Shown: piece by piece, positions 10,301 through 17,292 of the stretch
How the letters are laid out: every line of letters starts with the position of its first letter
Position numbering within the stretch: the stretch's first letter is position 1
Assembly (NCBI RefSeq): GCF_006542765.1
Contig: NZ_SKCD01000001.1
Location: 62,001 to 126,000, forward strand
Length of the DNA stretch: 64,000 nt
Source: Paenibacillus luteus
GTDB taxonomy: Bacteria > Bacillota > Bacilli > Paenibacillales > Paenibacillaceae
Reading direction: 5' to 3'
Program-made: the position numbers and the translations under genes
Notes under the pieces: generated by a model
The model's input: only the letters and a program-made list of their open reading frames with translations
Databases searched by the model: none
What the model was told of the DNA's origin: nothing

Positions 10301-10727
10301 CCGCTCCGTTCATGCCATCGGTAATGCTGAGCTCCGGGGATAGCCAGTCGGTAATATACGGCTCCAAAATGCTGCGGTTTTGCAGCAGGCCGCCTACCTC
10401 GGCGTTCGACAGCAGCACGAATTCATTGATCGGATCAAGGCCGATGCCCTTATATTTTTTGTTGCGGTCCTGCTCATTCGTTTCAAAGGCAAGAAACTCC
10501 ACATTGTCGGGCTTTTCGCGTTTTCTCTTGGAGACCGGGTCAGCCGGCAGCTTAAAACGGCGGTTAATTTGGTATTTCAAGCGCAGCAGCGCATCGATGC
10601 CGGTACCGCCAAGCCCGATAATGAGAATCGGATTGTCTATCGTGTCTACCCTGATTTTCTCGCTGACAATGCCTCCGCCAAGCGAAACGTCAAGCTGCTG
10701 AATATGTTCTCTTACGATTGGTTTCAT
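7338..10727 (-). CDS. Tubulin-like (Tubulin_2-type) GTPase-fold protein, 1129 residues
   Basis: The N-terminal 200 residues carry two hallmarks of the tubulin/FtsZ nucleotide-binding fold: IIGLGGTG at residues 36-43 (first glycine loop) and GLSGGTGSG at 186-194, matching the tubulin signature GGTG(S/T)G. The segment GAAGVRQAGRLLLF between them is typical of the large bacterial tubulin-like family. The rest, about 900 residues, is mostly helical with long charged segments and no membrane helix, far larger than FtsZ or TubZ. The ATG start follows AGGAGG. It lies 24 nt after the secreted vWA gene and 2 nt before the 800-residue protein gene. GTP binding and polymerisation are plausible from the motifs but not shown. 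Confidence 0.87.
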   Translation of the reverse strand: MKPIVREHIQQLDVSLGGGIVSEKIRVDTIDNPILIIGLGGTGIDALLRLKYQINRRFKLPADPVSKRKREKPDNVEFLAFETNEQDRNKKYKGIGLDPINEFVLLSNAEVGGLLQNRSILEPYITDWLSPELSITDGMNGAAGVRQAGRLLLFTKINQVVQSIDKKIKTLSVGTNKKLMVFLLTGLSGGTGSGCFLDISYIVRGIIERDHGSAGIDRVNTLGYLFTPDINLANKSLSDHTREYIKKNGYAALKELDYWMNVDGRGERFKQQYGNILSVNSPLPPFNLCHLISATNAEGKLLENAYDYCMNVTAENITNFISSEEKQSGEEFAIHDYISNIRTNIAQMNKMYPANYDYNIIGASSAVLPIEEMTTYLAYRLFNKMDKMFEKAPSQDDVEKFARKLGIDLETMMKTFDSRVPEPLPGFENSERLSYSNVIKMQAVNMDTELEQNFLARAREEYIKAKKQLPGEIVGQFTDQIRRTFLHPEQGPFYVSRLLYTEKGFCLLKMLLSYIETLREGLTRLPREIEAAREQAEERMGDAKSAFVSKDKKKNNYIEAKINEYWLHADVERMEQLIEFYEDLHQLLNNENNRIYNVFTEILNVLNAIFAKNGELLTNGEEQADHKGNKTYYWNIVGVPDISDVISRLMDKKDGDDLIRDFTQELLDHSNLWVKEQEVDIVSSISEFLTDKFGDLITKSMEEFLVMKYGNDESIEKFVERHIASKLDEEAIPVFHLSNSSGNLHVPSWGFVSVPVQAPSILRGIKNYQNNSIGKSHFTIKESEVKNRIFWLNTRNGVPLFVYTPLKVYEESYERTIMDKEGIGRHLVQTDRVNWTFLPSPIPEKSWGDTYVNPRVKSYNARVRAEFVQAESFRIIVEKGIDNNTSSRYSVRFTKAFQLSEALKPFNMQLDAAKPNLGEVKRAVTELKRLLSEGLELDTTKDIFGSFTEELAQENLIRSPEQLRLVREELAKYEAIAAKASELEQLLLLHQGEEKWLDQFIEALYTETICKKGALYVYDRDPEEEAWAPFANLMKSSSYVEFEVFESFRQLDEKNRSLLMRKAARRVTEVTASEDTSLLLAKLEELFGSFLDARERLEYEKVELANGEEMYRFYKEMTTKLNDIRRKLK

Positions 10728-10751
10728 GCGTTACAACCTCCTGGGCTCTAT

Positions 10752-12527
10752 TTAAACGAGATATTCGATAAATATCGTTTTGTCTACTTGCTTCAGCGAT
10801 ACCGTAATACGGTCCCCGCTCTTTAATTCGAGTTCACGGGAGGCATCTACAGCCCGGCCGGATTTCTCGATCGTGCTAGGCGATCCATTTTGCAGCACGA
10901 TGCGGTCATTGCTTCCCGGCTTGAACACAATCTTCTCCGTTTCCTTCAGCTCAGGAGCGAGCTGCAGCAGCTGATGGAGCAGGAGCTTGCCCTTGAAGGC
11001 GGATAGCTTCTTGTATTGCGGCGATGTTTTGTCTCCCGTATTCTCGTCGCGGATCTCAATGACAAGCTGGCCGACAAAGCCGCGGTTCGCCTGCTTCAGA
11101 AGCCGTAATACAAAGTAGGCTGCCGCAAGCAAGATGGCAAGGCCCACAACGCCCAATATAACAGGAACTAGCGGAAACGCCTTCTTAGGCTCAGCGGCCG
11201 GTTCTGACGGCGTCGTCGCCGGACCACTGCCCTTCGCCGTTATCGTAACCGCGTCCGTCTCCCGGAAGAAGCTGGCTTCCTCGGCCTTTACTTTGATCTC
11301 GTAGTCATGCTTCTCGGCAATTTTGTACGTCCCTGCAAAATGGTCGCCCGCATTGTCCATCGGAATTTCCTCGGTCTTGCCTGTATCCAAATCTTTAACG
11401 AGCAAAACGGCGCTCATGTTGCTGTATTGCGTCTGATCCTCCAGCTTTTTCCCGCCGCTCACAAGATAAGAGCTGAACTTCACCTCATCGCCCTTCGAAT
11501 AAGACGTTGAGGCAAGCGGATCAAGCGCCAAGCTCAAATCGTAATTGAATACGAGATTGATATCGATTTTGTCACGGTTCACGCCCTTCACCTGCAGCGT
11601 CCAATCGCCTTCCGTCGGCGAGAGCAGCTTAAGCAGCGAGTAGCTCTTCGACTTCGACAGCAAAACCTCATCGGACGGGATCGGGACTTCTTTGCCCGAA
11701 GGGTCAAGCAATTTGGCCTCTACCGGCTTCGTTGACATGATGGAGATGTTGGCCTCCAGCACATTCGCGTTAGGCACCGATATTTTCACGTTCTGATAGC
11801 TGCCGTCCGCCGTGAAGGAATCGACCGGCACAACGTTTAGCTCCAGATGGCTCGCGAATATTTCACTGAGTATCTTAGGCAGGTCATCTGCCGAATCCGT
11901 TGCGAACGACTTGCCGCCGGTATCATCCGACAGCTTCGCTAGCGCCGCTTCATTCAGCTTGCCATCGGCATTGAGCCCGATGGTATAAATTGGGACGCCG
12001 CTGTCCTTCGCTTCCTTCAACGCCTTCTCCATGTCTGCATCGGATTCTGACTGCGTCCGGCCGGAGCGTTTGTCGAAATCGTTATTGCCATCCGCCAGCA
12101 AAATAATCATCGGCTCATGCGCCGGATCGGCACCATCGGCCAATATTTGCACGGCTTCCTTAACCCCAACCGATATATCCGTATAGGCGCCGCGGTTCAA
12201 CTGATCAATAAATCCTTTTAGATTTTCCTTGTCCTTGGCTGACTGGATTTCAAGCAGAGCCTTCTCTCGCTGGATTTGGTCCGTATAAGCAACGATCCCG
12301 ACCTGATCGCCCTGTTTGGGCAGCATATCGATAAACATCTTCATCGCTTCATTGCCGATTTTGCTTGGGTCGCTTGTGCTCATCGAATTGCTGACGTCAA
12401 GCACCAGCACCGCATCGATTTGTGAAGCACCCTGTGCCGCGTGAGCGGTGGTAAGGCTGGCAAGGGGCAGCAGCAGCACCGCTGCGGCCAATATGAGATG
12501 ACGTGTCATACGTTTGAGTGAATTCAT
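10752..12527 (-). CDS. Secreted/membrane-anchored vWA-domain protein
   Basis: This is the first gene of the seven-gene operon, 591 residues. A signal peptide (positive MNSLKRMTRH, hydrophobic core, TTAHA then AQGAS) is followed by a vWA domain with an intact metal site: DVSNS, the threonine in AYTDIS, and the aspartate in LLADG. After it come beta-rich segments (about residues 230-430), a linker rich in Pro and Ala, a membrane helix near residues 455-478 (VPVILGVVGLAILL) and a roughly 110-residue C-terminal domain on the inner side. That tail is beta-rich and might be a small ubiquitin-like fold, which I cannot confirm. The vWA domain should therefore face outside and the tail the cytosol, where it could meet the tubulin-like protein encoded next. 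The ATG follows AAGGAG. Confidence 0.82.
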   Translation of the reverse strand: MNSLKRMTRHLILAAAVLLLPLASLTTAHAAQGASQIDAVLVLDVSNSMSTSDPSKIGNEAMKMFIDMLPKQGDQVGIVAYTDQIQREKALLEIQSAKDKENLKGFIDQLNRGAYTDISVGVKEAVQILADGADPAHEPMIILLADGNNDFDKRSGRTQSESDADMEKALKEAKDSGVPIYTIGLNADGKLNEAALAKLSDDTGGKSFATDSADDLPKILSEIFASHLELNVVPVDSFTADGSYQNVKISVPNANVLEANISIMSTKPVEAKLLDPSGKEVPIPSDEVLLSKSKSYSLLKLLSPTEGDWTLQVKGVNRDKIDINLVFNYDLSLALDPLASTSYSKGDEVKFSSYLVSGGKKLEDQTQYSNMSAVLLVKDLDTGKTEEIPMDNAGDHFAGTYKIAEKHDYEIKVKAEEASFFRETDAVTITAKGSGPATTPSEPAAEPKKAFPLVPVILGVVGLAILLAAAYFVLRLLKQANRGFVGQLVIEIRDENTGDKTSPQYKKLSAFKGKLLLHQLLQLAPELKETEKIVFKPGSNDRIVLQNGSPSTIEKSGRAVDASRELELKSGDRITVSLKQVDKTIFIEYLV

Positions 12528-12612
12528 GGTTTCTTACTCCTTTACTTGGGGACAAGCTCGTCTACCGTGCTAGTCCAATAGTCACTGTTAGTCACTGCTC
12601 CCCCTATGGTGA

Positions 12613-12632
12613 TATACTATGGAATGAGTATA
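12613..12632. promoter_or_regulatory. Inverted repeat TATACT-N8-AGTATA between divergent operons
   Basis: TATACT at 12613-12618 and its exact inverse AGTATA at 12627-12632 form a palindrome with an 8-nt centre, placed between the leftward seven-gene operon and the rightward two-gene operon. Each arm reads as a plausible -10 hexamer for one direction, which would give overlapping divergent promoters. Neither has a good -35 box at 17 nt. An imperfect direct repeat of AGTCACTG (12580-12587 and 12590-12597) lies just to the left and could bind an activator. Assignment as promoter or operator is inference. Confidence 0.35.
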
Positions 12633-12680
12633 CCTGATAGATTCCCAGAAATCACTATTACTGTAAGAGAGGAACAGCCT

Positions 12681-12836
12681 ATGGTTACATACGTCTGTCT
12701 TGGACTATTGTTTCTTTTTGTCTTGGTCAAAGCCCTTGGCTACCGTGCGCAGGGGAAGCGTGCCCTGTCTCACGAGCAGCTCGATAAGCTTGTCTTCTCC
12801 ATTCTGAAAAGCAGCGGGCAGCGTGACCGCGAATGA
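12681..12836 (+). CDS. Small single-span membrane protein (51 residues)
   Basis: The chosen ATG at 12681 (MVTYVCLGLLFLFVLVKAL) follows AGAGAGGAA with 7 nt spacing; an earlier in-frame ATG lies in the promoter region and is unlikely. One hydrophobic helix at residues 3-19 is followed by a basic and then a charged helical tail. The stop overlaps the start of the next gene (ATGA at 12833-12836). I do not recognise a family. Divergence from the tubulin/GTPase operon across a shared control region suggests joint use with it. Confidence 0.65.
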   Translation: MVTYVCLGLLFLFVLVKALGYRAQGKRALSHEQLDKLVFSILKSSGQRDRE

Positions 12837-13783
12837 TGAAGAAGCTGCCGGTACTACTTAACCCTTATATTAAAACACGCCACCCTTATAATAAGCTTAA
12901 AATTTGCAGGCGCTGCAATTACTTCACGGTTCTTGGCGATACGGAGTGCCCGGCATGCGGCAAATCCGCCTTGCAAGACGTGGAGCAGCGAGCTTCTGCC
13001 TCCCTAACCAAATCGGCATGGATGACACGTCTTATTGTCGTTCTTATCGCAAGCGTAGGCATTGTTCTTAGCCCTTCCACGCTGCATACTATTCTCATCA
13101 GTGCAGGAGGCATGGTGCTACTCGCTCTATTATGGACGATGCAAAGACGCCTAACCCCTGCACTTTTACGGCGGAAACTCGAAAAATTATTTCTCAAGGA
13201 GGCTTACTCCCTCGCCGCAGGCCTCGCCAATGACCGGGAAACGGCTATCAAAGTGTTCCATGACGGCGATAAACCGCTTGCTTTCGAAATGCTGCGCGAG
13301 ATCGGCGCGCTCGTCCATACCGACCAGCTGCGCGTGGAACAAATTTTGCTGCTGCAATCCTTTATTTTGCGCAAGGACATGGACCTGATGCTCGACCCGC
13401 TCCTGATGGACCATTTTAACCCTGACCTTGTCGAATACATCGGCGAGCTTGCCAAGATCAGGCGGGACCTGATCAAAGAAAATGCATTCCGGTACATACT
13501 GCTGCATGAAGCCCATATCCTGAAAATGGAGCATGGAGAGAGCATTCTTATCGGAGTGGCCGGCGCGGCTGTGCGAATGAAGCGGTACCTCTTGCTGTAT
13601 CCGTACCTGATCATGCGCTATGCGGACAGGCTTCCGAAAGACCGGTTCCTGAGGCTTTACCGTATGGTTCAGGCGAGCCCTGGGGCGTTCACTATGCCGC
13701 TATATGAAGAAGTCATGAGCGTTTACAACGAAAAATACAAATGGGACGAAGACTTCCAAGCAACCGGTAAACCGCGTGGATAA
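12833..13783 (+). CDS. Zinc-ribbon membrane protein of unknown function
   Basis: This 316-residue protein starts with a zinc ribbon (Cys25/Cys28 and Cys39/Cys42, in CRRC and CPAC), then two closely spaced hydrophobic helices at about residues 66-100, then roughly 200 residues of helical, charged sequence. No enzymatic motif is visible. It is translationally coupled to the 51-residue membrane protein through ATGA and ends before a strong bidirectional terminator. The zinc ribbon echoes the one on the GTPase of the divergent operon. I infer a membrane-bound accessory of that system; no established family is assigned. Confidence 0.75.
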   Translation: MMKKLPVLLNPYIKTRHPYNKLKICRRCNYFTVLGDTECPACGKSALQDVEQRASASLTKSAWMTRLIVVLIASVGIVLSPSTLHTILISAGGMVLLALLWTMQRRLTPALLRRKLEKLFLKEAYSLAAGLANDRETAIKVFHDGDKPLAFEMLREIGALVHTDQLRVEQILLLQSFILRKDMDLMLDPLLMDHFNPDLVEYIGELAKIRRDLIKENAFRYILLHEAHILKMEHGESILIGVAGAAVRMKRYLLLYPYLIMRYADRLPKDRFLRLYRMVQASPGAFTMPLYEEVMSVYNEKYKWDEDFQATGKPRG

Positions 13784-13804
13784 TTGTTCAAACGAGCACG
13801 AAAC

Positions 13805-13855
13805 AAAAAAACGGCGAGCACGCATGAAAATCCATGTCTGCTCGTCGTTTTTTTC
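13805..13855. terminator. Bidirectional intrinsic terminator
   Basis: A 10-bp stem (ACGGCGAGCA at 13811-13820 pairing with TGCTCGTCGT at 13839-13848, one G-T pair) is flanked by an A run on the left and a T run on the right. It can therefore stop transcription from the zinc-ribbon gene on the plus strand and from the ABC permease gene on the minus strand. Confidence 0.85.
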
Positions 13856-13865
13856 AAAATTTCAT

Positions 13866-14558
13866 TTATAAAATGTCCCTTTTCTCTACGTTTCGAATGG
13901 CTAAATACGCGACATACGCTCCGATGAGAGCCAAAGTGATCGGTATAATTATGAACGAATATAAAGTAATGTCTCCAAAATATTGGCATACAATCACTAC
14001 AATAAGGAATGAAGACAGGATGGTCGCAGGTCCTGAATAGCTTCGCATGCCGAAGTACAAAGGAATCAGGCTCATGATACTAGCTGCAACCGTGTTCATT
14101 ACGATGCCTGCGGCATGCTGTTTAATGACGGGCCAAAAGGAAGCATCGGGAACTATAGGTGAAATGGAATGAGCGATTGCAAAACCGAGCGTTACGAAAA
14201 CAAGCGAGACGATCATTGCGCTAAAGGTAAAAAGAACAATTACAAGCAGCTTGGCTATCATGATTTTTTTTCGATTGATCGGGTACAAGAACATAACCGT
14301 CATCGATTTGCTTTTAAATTCCCCTATAACCATCGTCCAGATCAGCACCGACGCAAACACAACAAACGTCGCCCGCACAAACGTTTCAATCAGGGACAGC
14401 ACCCGCTCAAAATCAGTAAAGGAAAGCTCTTTTTCAATTTCGGAAGTATAGCCAATTAAAAGCAAAAGCCCCAGAATGATCACATTCGCAATGAGAGCGC
14501 CCCGGATATAGCCGCTTAATTTAAATTTGCGCAGCTCCAATTTCATCAGCTTAAGCAC
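13866..14558 (-). CDS. ABC-2 type transporter permease (bacitracin/lantibiotic self-protection type)
   Basis: The product has about 230 residues and six hydrophobic segments, as in the BcrB/LanG class of ABC-2 permeases that work with a separate ATPase. The likely start is the GTG at 14558, which follows GGAGGCG and overlaps the end of the ATPase gene (ACC GTG CTT AAG, with the ATPase stop TAA inside). An ATG 15 nt upstream is also in frame but leaves no ribosome binding site. With the ATPase it probably exports or sheds a membrane-active peptide; the substrate cannot be told from sequence. Confidence 0.85.
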   Translation of the reverse strand: MLKLMKLELRKFKLSGYIRGALIANVIILGLLLLIGYTSEIEKELSFTDFERVLSLIETFVRATFVVFASVLIWTMVIGEFKSKSMTVMFLYPINRKKIMIAKLLVIVLFTFSAMIVSLVFVTLGFAIAHSISPIVPDASFWPVIKQHAAGIVMNTVAASIMSLIPLYFGMRSYSGPATILSSFLIVVIVCQYFGDITLYSFIIIPITLALIGAYVAYLAIRNVEKRDIL

Positions 14559-15474
14559 GGTATTCGCCTCCATGCAGCAAAGTCAGGAAATAATCCTCAA
14601 GCGAGCTGTTTTTCTTCGTGATGGATTCAATATTCATATTTCTTAAGATTAAAGCTTTCGTGATTTCGCTTTGTGGAATAGAAGCTCCATACACCCGAAT
14701 CACGCGCTCGTCGATCACCCGCAGGTTAGAGATGCCAAGATCATTGGAGAGCACATAGGCAGCTTGTTTACAGTCATTCGTTGTGAGCTCAATATATTCC
14801 GTATTTTGCGCCCTCACCTGCTCCATAGAAACCTCTTGGATCAGCCTGCCATGATTAACAACGCCGATCGCATCCGCCACCTGCTCAATTTCGCTTAACA
14901 AATGGCTGGATATTAGAAGCGTGATGCCATACTGCTTGCTTAGCATTTGGAACAAATCTCGTAGCTCCTTAATGCCCATCGGATCAAGGCCATTAATCGG
15001 CTCGTCAAGAATCAACAGCTCCGGCTTCGTAATCATGGCTCTAGCTATGCCAAGCCGCTGCTTCATGCCAAGCGAGAAGTGCTTCACCGCTTTATTGTCA
15101 ATATTGCTCAGCTTAACGAGCTCCAGCACCTCGTCAATCGCTTTTTTATTCGGATAACCCATATATTCGCAATGCAAATCCAGATTTTCTTTGGCTGAGA
15201 GCTTGCCGTAAAAGATCGGATATTCAATAATCGATCCCATTCTCCCCAACATGCTATAGGAAGCATCCGTTATTTTCTCTCCGAATAATACAACCTCGCC
15301 GCTCGTCGGCTTAACCAGATTCGTCAGCATTTTCATAATCGTCGTCTTGCCTGCGCCGTTTGGGCCAAGCAAACCGTAAATGTCGCCCTTCTGGATGTTC
15401 ATGCTGACGCCCGATACAGCTTCCTGCCCGTTAAACGTTTTTGTTAATTGATGCGTTTGTACAATATAAGTCAT
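14551..15474 (-). CDS. ABC transporter ATP-binding protein (BcrA/LanF-like)
   Basis: The product is a 307-residue ATPase with Walker A GPNGAGKTT, signature LGMKQRLGIARA and Walker B LLILDEPINGLDP. The roughly 80-residue C-terminal extension after the ATPase core is typical of BcrA-like subunits paired with ABC-2 permeases. It overlaps the permease gene, forming one transcription unit. A gap of 89 bp separates it from the sensor kinase gene and contains three phased TAAGAA repeats and a -10-like box, so the transporter has its own regulated promoter. Role: energising peptide export or membrane protection, controlled by the adjacent two-component system. Confidence 0.92.
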   Translation of the reverse strand: MTYIVQTHQLTKTFNGQEAVSGVSMNIQKGDIYGLLGPNGAGKTTIMKMLTNLVKPTSGEVVLFGEKITDASYSMLGRMGSIIEYPIFYGKLSAKENLDLHCEYMGYPNKKAIDEVLELVKLSNIDNKAVKHFSLGMKQRLGIARAMITKPELLILDEPINGLDPMGIKELRDLFQMLSKQYGITLLISSHLLSEIEQVADAIGVVNHGRLIQEVSMEQVRAQNTEYIELTTNDCKQAAYVLSNDLGISNLRVIDERVIRVYGASIPQSEITKALILRNMNIESITKKNSSLEDYFLTLLHGGEYRA

Positions 15475-15506
15475 ATCTGTTATCCCTCCACCCTCTCAAT
15501 ACCTTC

Positions 15507-15559
15507 ATATTAAAGGCTGAAGTCCACTTTTTTCTTACCCCATTCTTACTTGTTTCTTA
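15507..15559 (-). promoter_or_regulatory. Response-regulator binding site: three TAAGAA repeats with 11-bp spacing, plus -10 box
   Basis: On the minus strand TAAGAA occurs three times with starts exactly 11 nt apart (plus-strand TTCTTA at 15532-15537, 15543-15548 and 15554-15559). A -10-like TAATAT lies downstream (plus-strand ATATTA 15507-15512), so the nearest repeat falls where a -35 box would be. One-helical-turn direct repeats abutting -35 are typical sites for OmpR-family activators. The likely binder is the response regulator encoded just upstream. Confidence 0.65.
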
Positions 15560-15563
15560 AGCA

Positions 15564-16499
15564 CTAATATTGAATTCGCTTTAACCGGATAGAAAACACG
15601 GTTTGCTCATGAGGCTTGCTAAAGAGCGTAACCGTTCCCCCTATCGCTCTTGCCAGCCGCTTCGTAATCGCAAGACCGAGGCCGCTGCTCGGAGAAGTCG
15701 GATTTCGCGAGTCCTCAAGCGTATATAATCGTTCGAATACACGGTCCTGATGCTGCTCCGAAATGCCCTTTCCATGATCCAAAATTTCGATTAGCGCGAA
15801 TTCCTTTTCTGTTCTCAAGGTCAGCCCGATGACTTTCCCGTCTCCGCCGTGCTGGATCGCATTGGAGAGCAAATTGTTCAGCATCCGGTTCAGCGCGGCT
15901 TCATTTCCGAGCACAAATATAGCTTCATCCGGAATGGCGACACGAACGTCAAAGCCTTTGTTCGTCAGAATCTCATAAAACGCCAAAATATTTTGCCGGC
16001 ATACCTCATTGATATGAACACGCTCGATCGGCATTTGCTCATCACCCGACTCCAGCTTGGACAGATCAAAAAACTTATGGATCAGCTCCAGCAGCTCGAG
16101 CGTCTTCTTGTATACCTTTGCCAGCAATTCTTCTCTTTCTTGAGAGGACATCAGCGGATCGAGATGAATGGTTTCGATATAACCGAGAATAACGGTTAGC
16201 GGCGTTCGCAGATCGTGCGAGACATTGGAAATCATTTTTTTCGTCGCCATTTCCGTTTTTTCATAAGCTGCTGCCCTTTTTCGGGCATAGTCCAGCAATT
16301 GGTTGATTTCTACCAGCAGCGATTGCAGCTCCCGATCATTGGTAAACAGCAGCAGGCTTTCTCCGGTTTGATCCTCCATCACTTGCTTTAGCTTTCCTTG
16401 CAGTTGCTGAATATTACCGCTTCTTGTTCGGCTCGCCAGGTACTGGAATACGATAATGGCCAATAAGATGCCAATCACAACAAGCAATAAAATAACCAT
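15564..16499 (-). CDS. Sensor histidine kinase (single-span, YcbM/LanK-neighbourhood type)
   Basis: The product is a 311-residue kinase. One N-terminal membrane helix (residues 1-20) is followed by a short linker, the H-box NVSHDLRTP with His95, and an HATPase_c domain containing GKGISEQHQDRVFERLY and SGLGLAITKRLA. There is no extracellular sensor domain and no clear second helix, as in kinases that sense through a transporter or within the membrane. The ATG at 16499 is preceded by GGAAGGAA and lies directly after the response regulator stop; longer in-frame extensions run back into that gene. Likely job: detecting a cell-envelope antibiotic and phosphorylating the regulator upstream. Confidence 0.9.
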   Translation of the reverse strand: MVILLLVVIGILLAIIVFQYLASRTRSGNIQQLQGKLKQVMEDQTGESLLLFTNDRELQSLLVEINQLLDYARKRAAAYEKTEMATKKMISNVSHDLRTPLTVILGYIETIHLDPLMSSQEREELLAKVYKKTLELLELIHKFFDLSKLESGDEQMPIERVHINEVCRQNILAFYEILTNKGFDVRVAIPDEAIFVLGNEAALNRMLNNLLSNAIQHGGDGKVIGLTLRTEKEFALIEILDHGKGISEQHQDRVFERLYTLEDSRNPTSPSSGLGLAITKRLARAIGGTVTLFSKPHEQTVFSIRLKRIQY

Positions 16500-16500
16500 A

Positions 16501-17208
16501 TCAGGTTCCTTCCCATTTATAGCCGATTCCCCACAGCGTCTTGAGAAACTGAGGGCTCGAAGGCTGATCCTCAATCTTCTCCCGAAGTCTGCGGATATGC
16601 ACATTGATGACATTCTCGTCTCCATAATAGCTGTCATGCCAGACGAACCCGTAAATTTGTGCTTTAGTAAAAACACGTCCGGGATTGGTCACGAACAGCT
16701 TTAGGATCTCAAACTCCTTGGCGGTCAGCCTCAGGTCCTCGCCATCTTTCATAACCGAGAAGTTGTTCAGGTCAATACGCAGCGATTGCCAAGAAATGAT
16801 ATTGGAAGCAGCTGCTTGCGGCATTGGCGCTTGGCTCGAATATTTGGTTGCTCGCCTAATGGCAGCCTTCACTCTTGCTGAAAATTCAATAAGCGAGAAA
16901 GGTTTGGCGATATAGTCATCCGCTCCAAAGCCAAGTCCCAGCGCTTTATCCACGTCGCTGTCCTTGGCCGACATCATAAGCACCGGCACGAGGCTTTTTT
17001 CCCGAATCAGCTTCACGACTTCCAAGCCATCCAGCTTCGGCATCATAATGTCCAGGATAATGAGAGCATAATGGCCATTTCTAAATTTGGACACGCCTTC
17101 TTCCCCATTAAAAGCTGTGATGACGTCATAGCCTTCTTTTATCAAATGGTTTTGGACCATTTCGACGATCGAGAGGTCATCTTCAACCAATAAAATTTTT
17201 TGATGCAT
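16501..17208 (-). CDS. OmpR-family response regulator
   Basis: The product is a 235-residue two-domain regulator. A receiver domain carries Asp53 in LIILDIMMP and a conserved lysine in MMSAKD. The C-terminal winged helix includes LTAKEFEILKLF and VHIRRLREKIE. The ATG at 17208 (MHQKILLVEDD) is preferred because the family usually starts right before the first strand; ATGs at 17217 and 17226 are too close to the AAGGG motif. It is co-transcribed with the kinase (1-nt gap) and probably binds the TAAGAA repeats before the ABC genes. Confidence 0.92.
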   Translation of the reverse strand: MHQKILLVEDDLSIVEMVQNHLIKEGYDVITAFNGEEGVSKFRNGHYALIILDIMMPKLDGLEVVKLIREKSLVPVLMMSAKDSDVDKALGLGFGADDYIAKPFSLIEFSARVKAAIRRATKYSSQAPMPQAAASNIISWQSLRIDLNNFSVMKDGEDLRLTAKEFEILKLFVTNPGRVFTKAQIYGFVWHDSYYGDENVINVHIRRLREKIEDQPSSPQFLKTLWGIGYKWEGT

Positions 17209-17292
17209 GCTGCTCATACCCTTCATGTAAAAAAGTGGATATAATTAACTATTCTGAATTGCAATTTATCTTTTTAGACACTCTGCCGTCTC

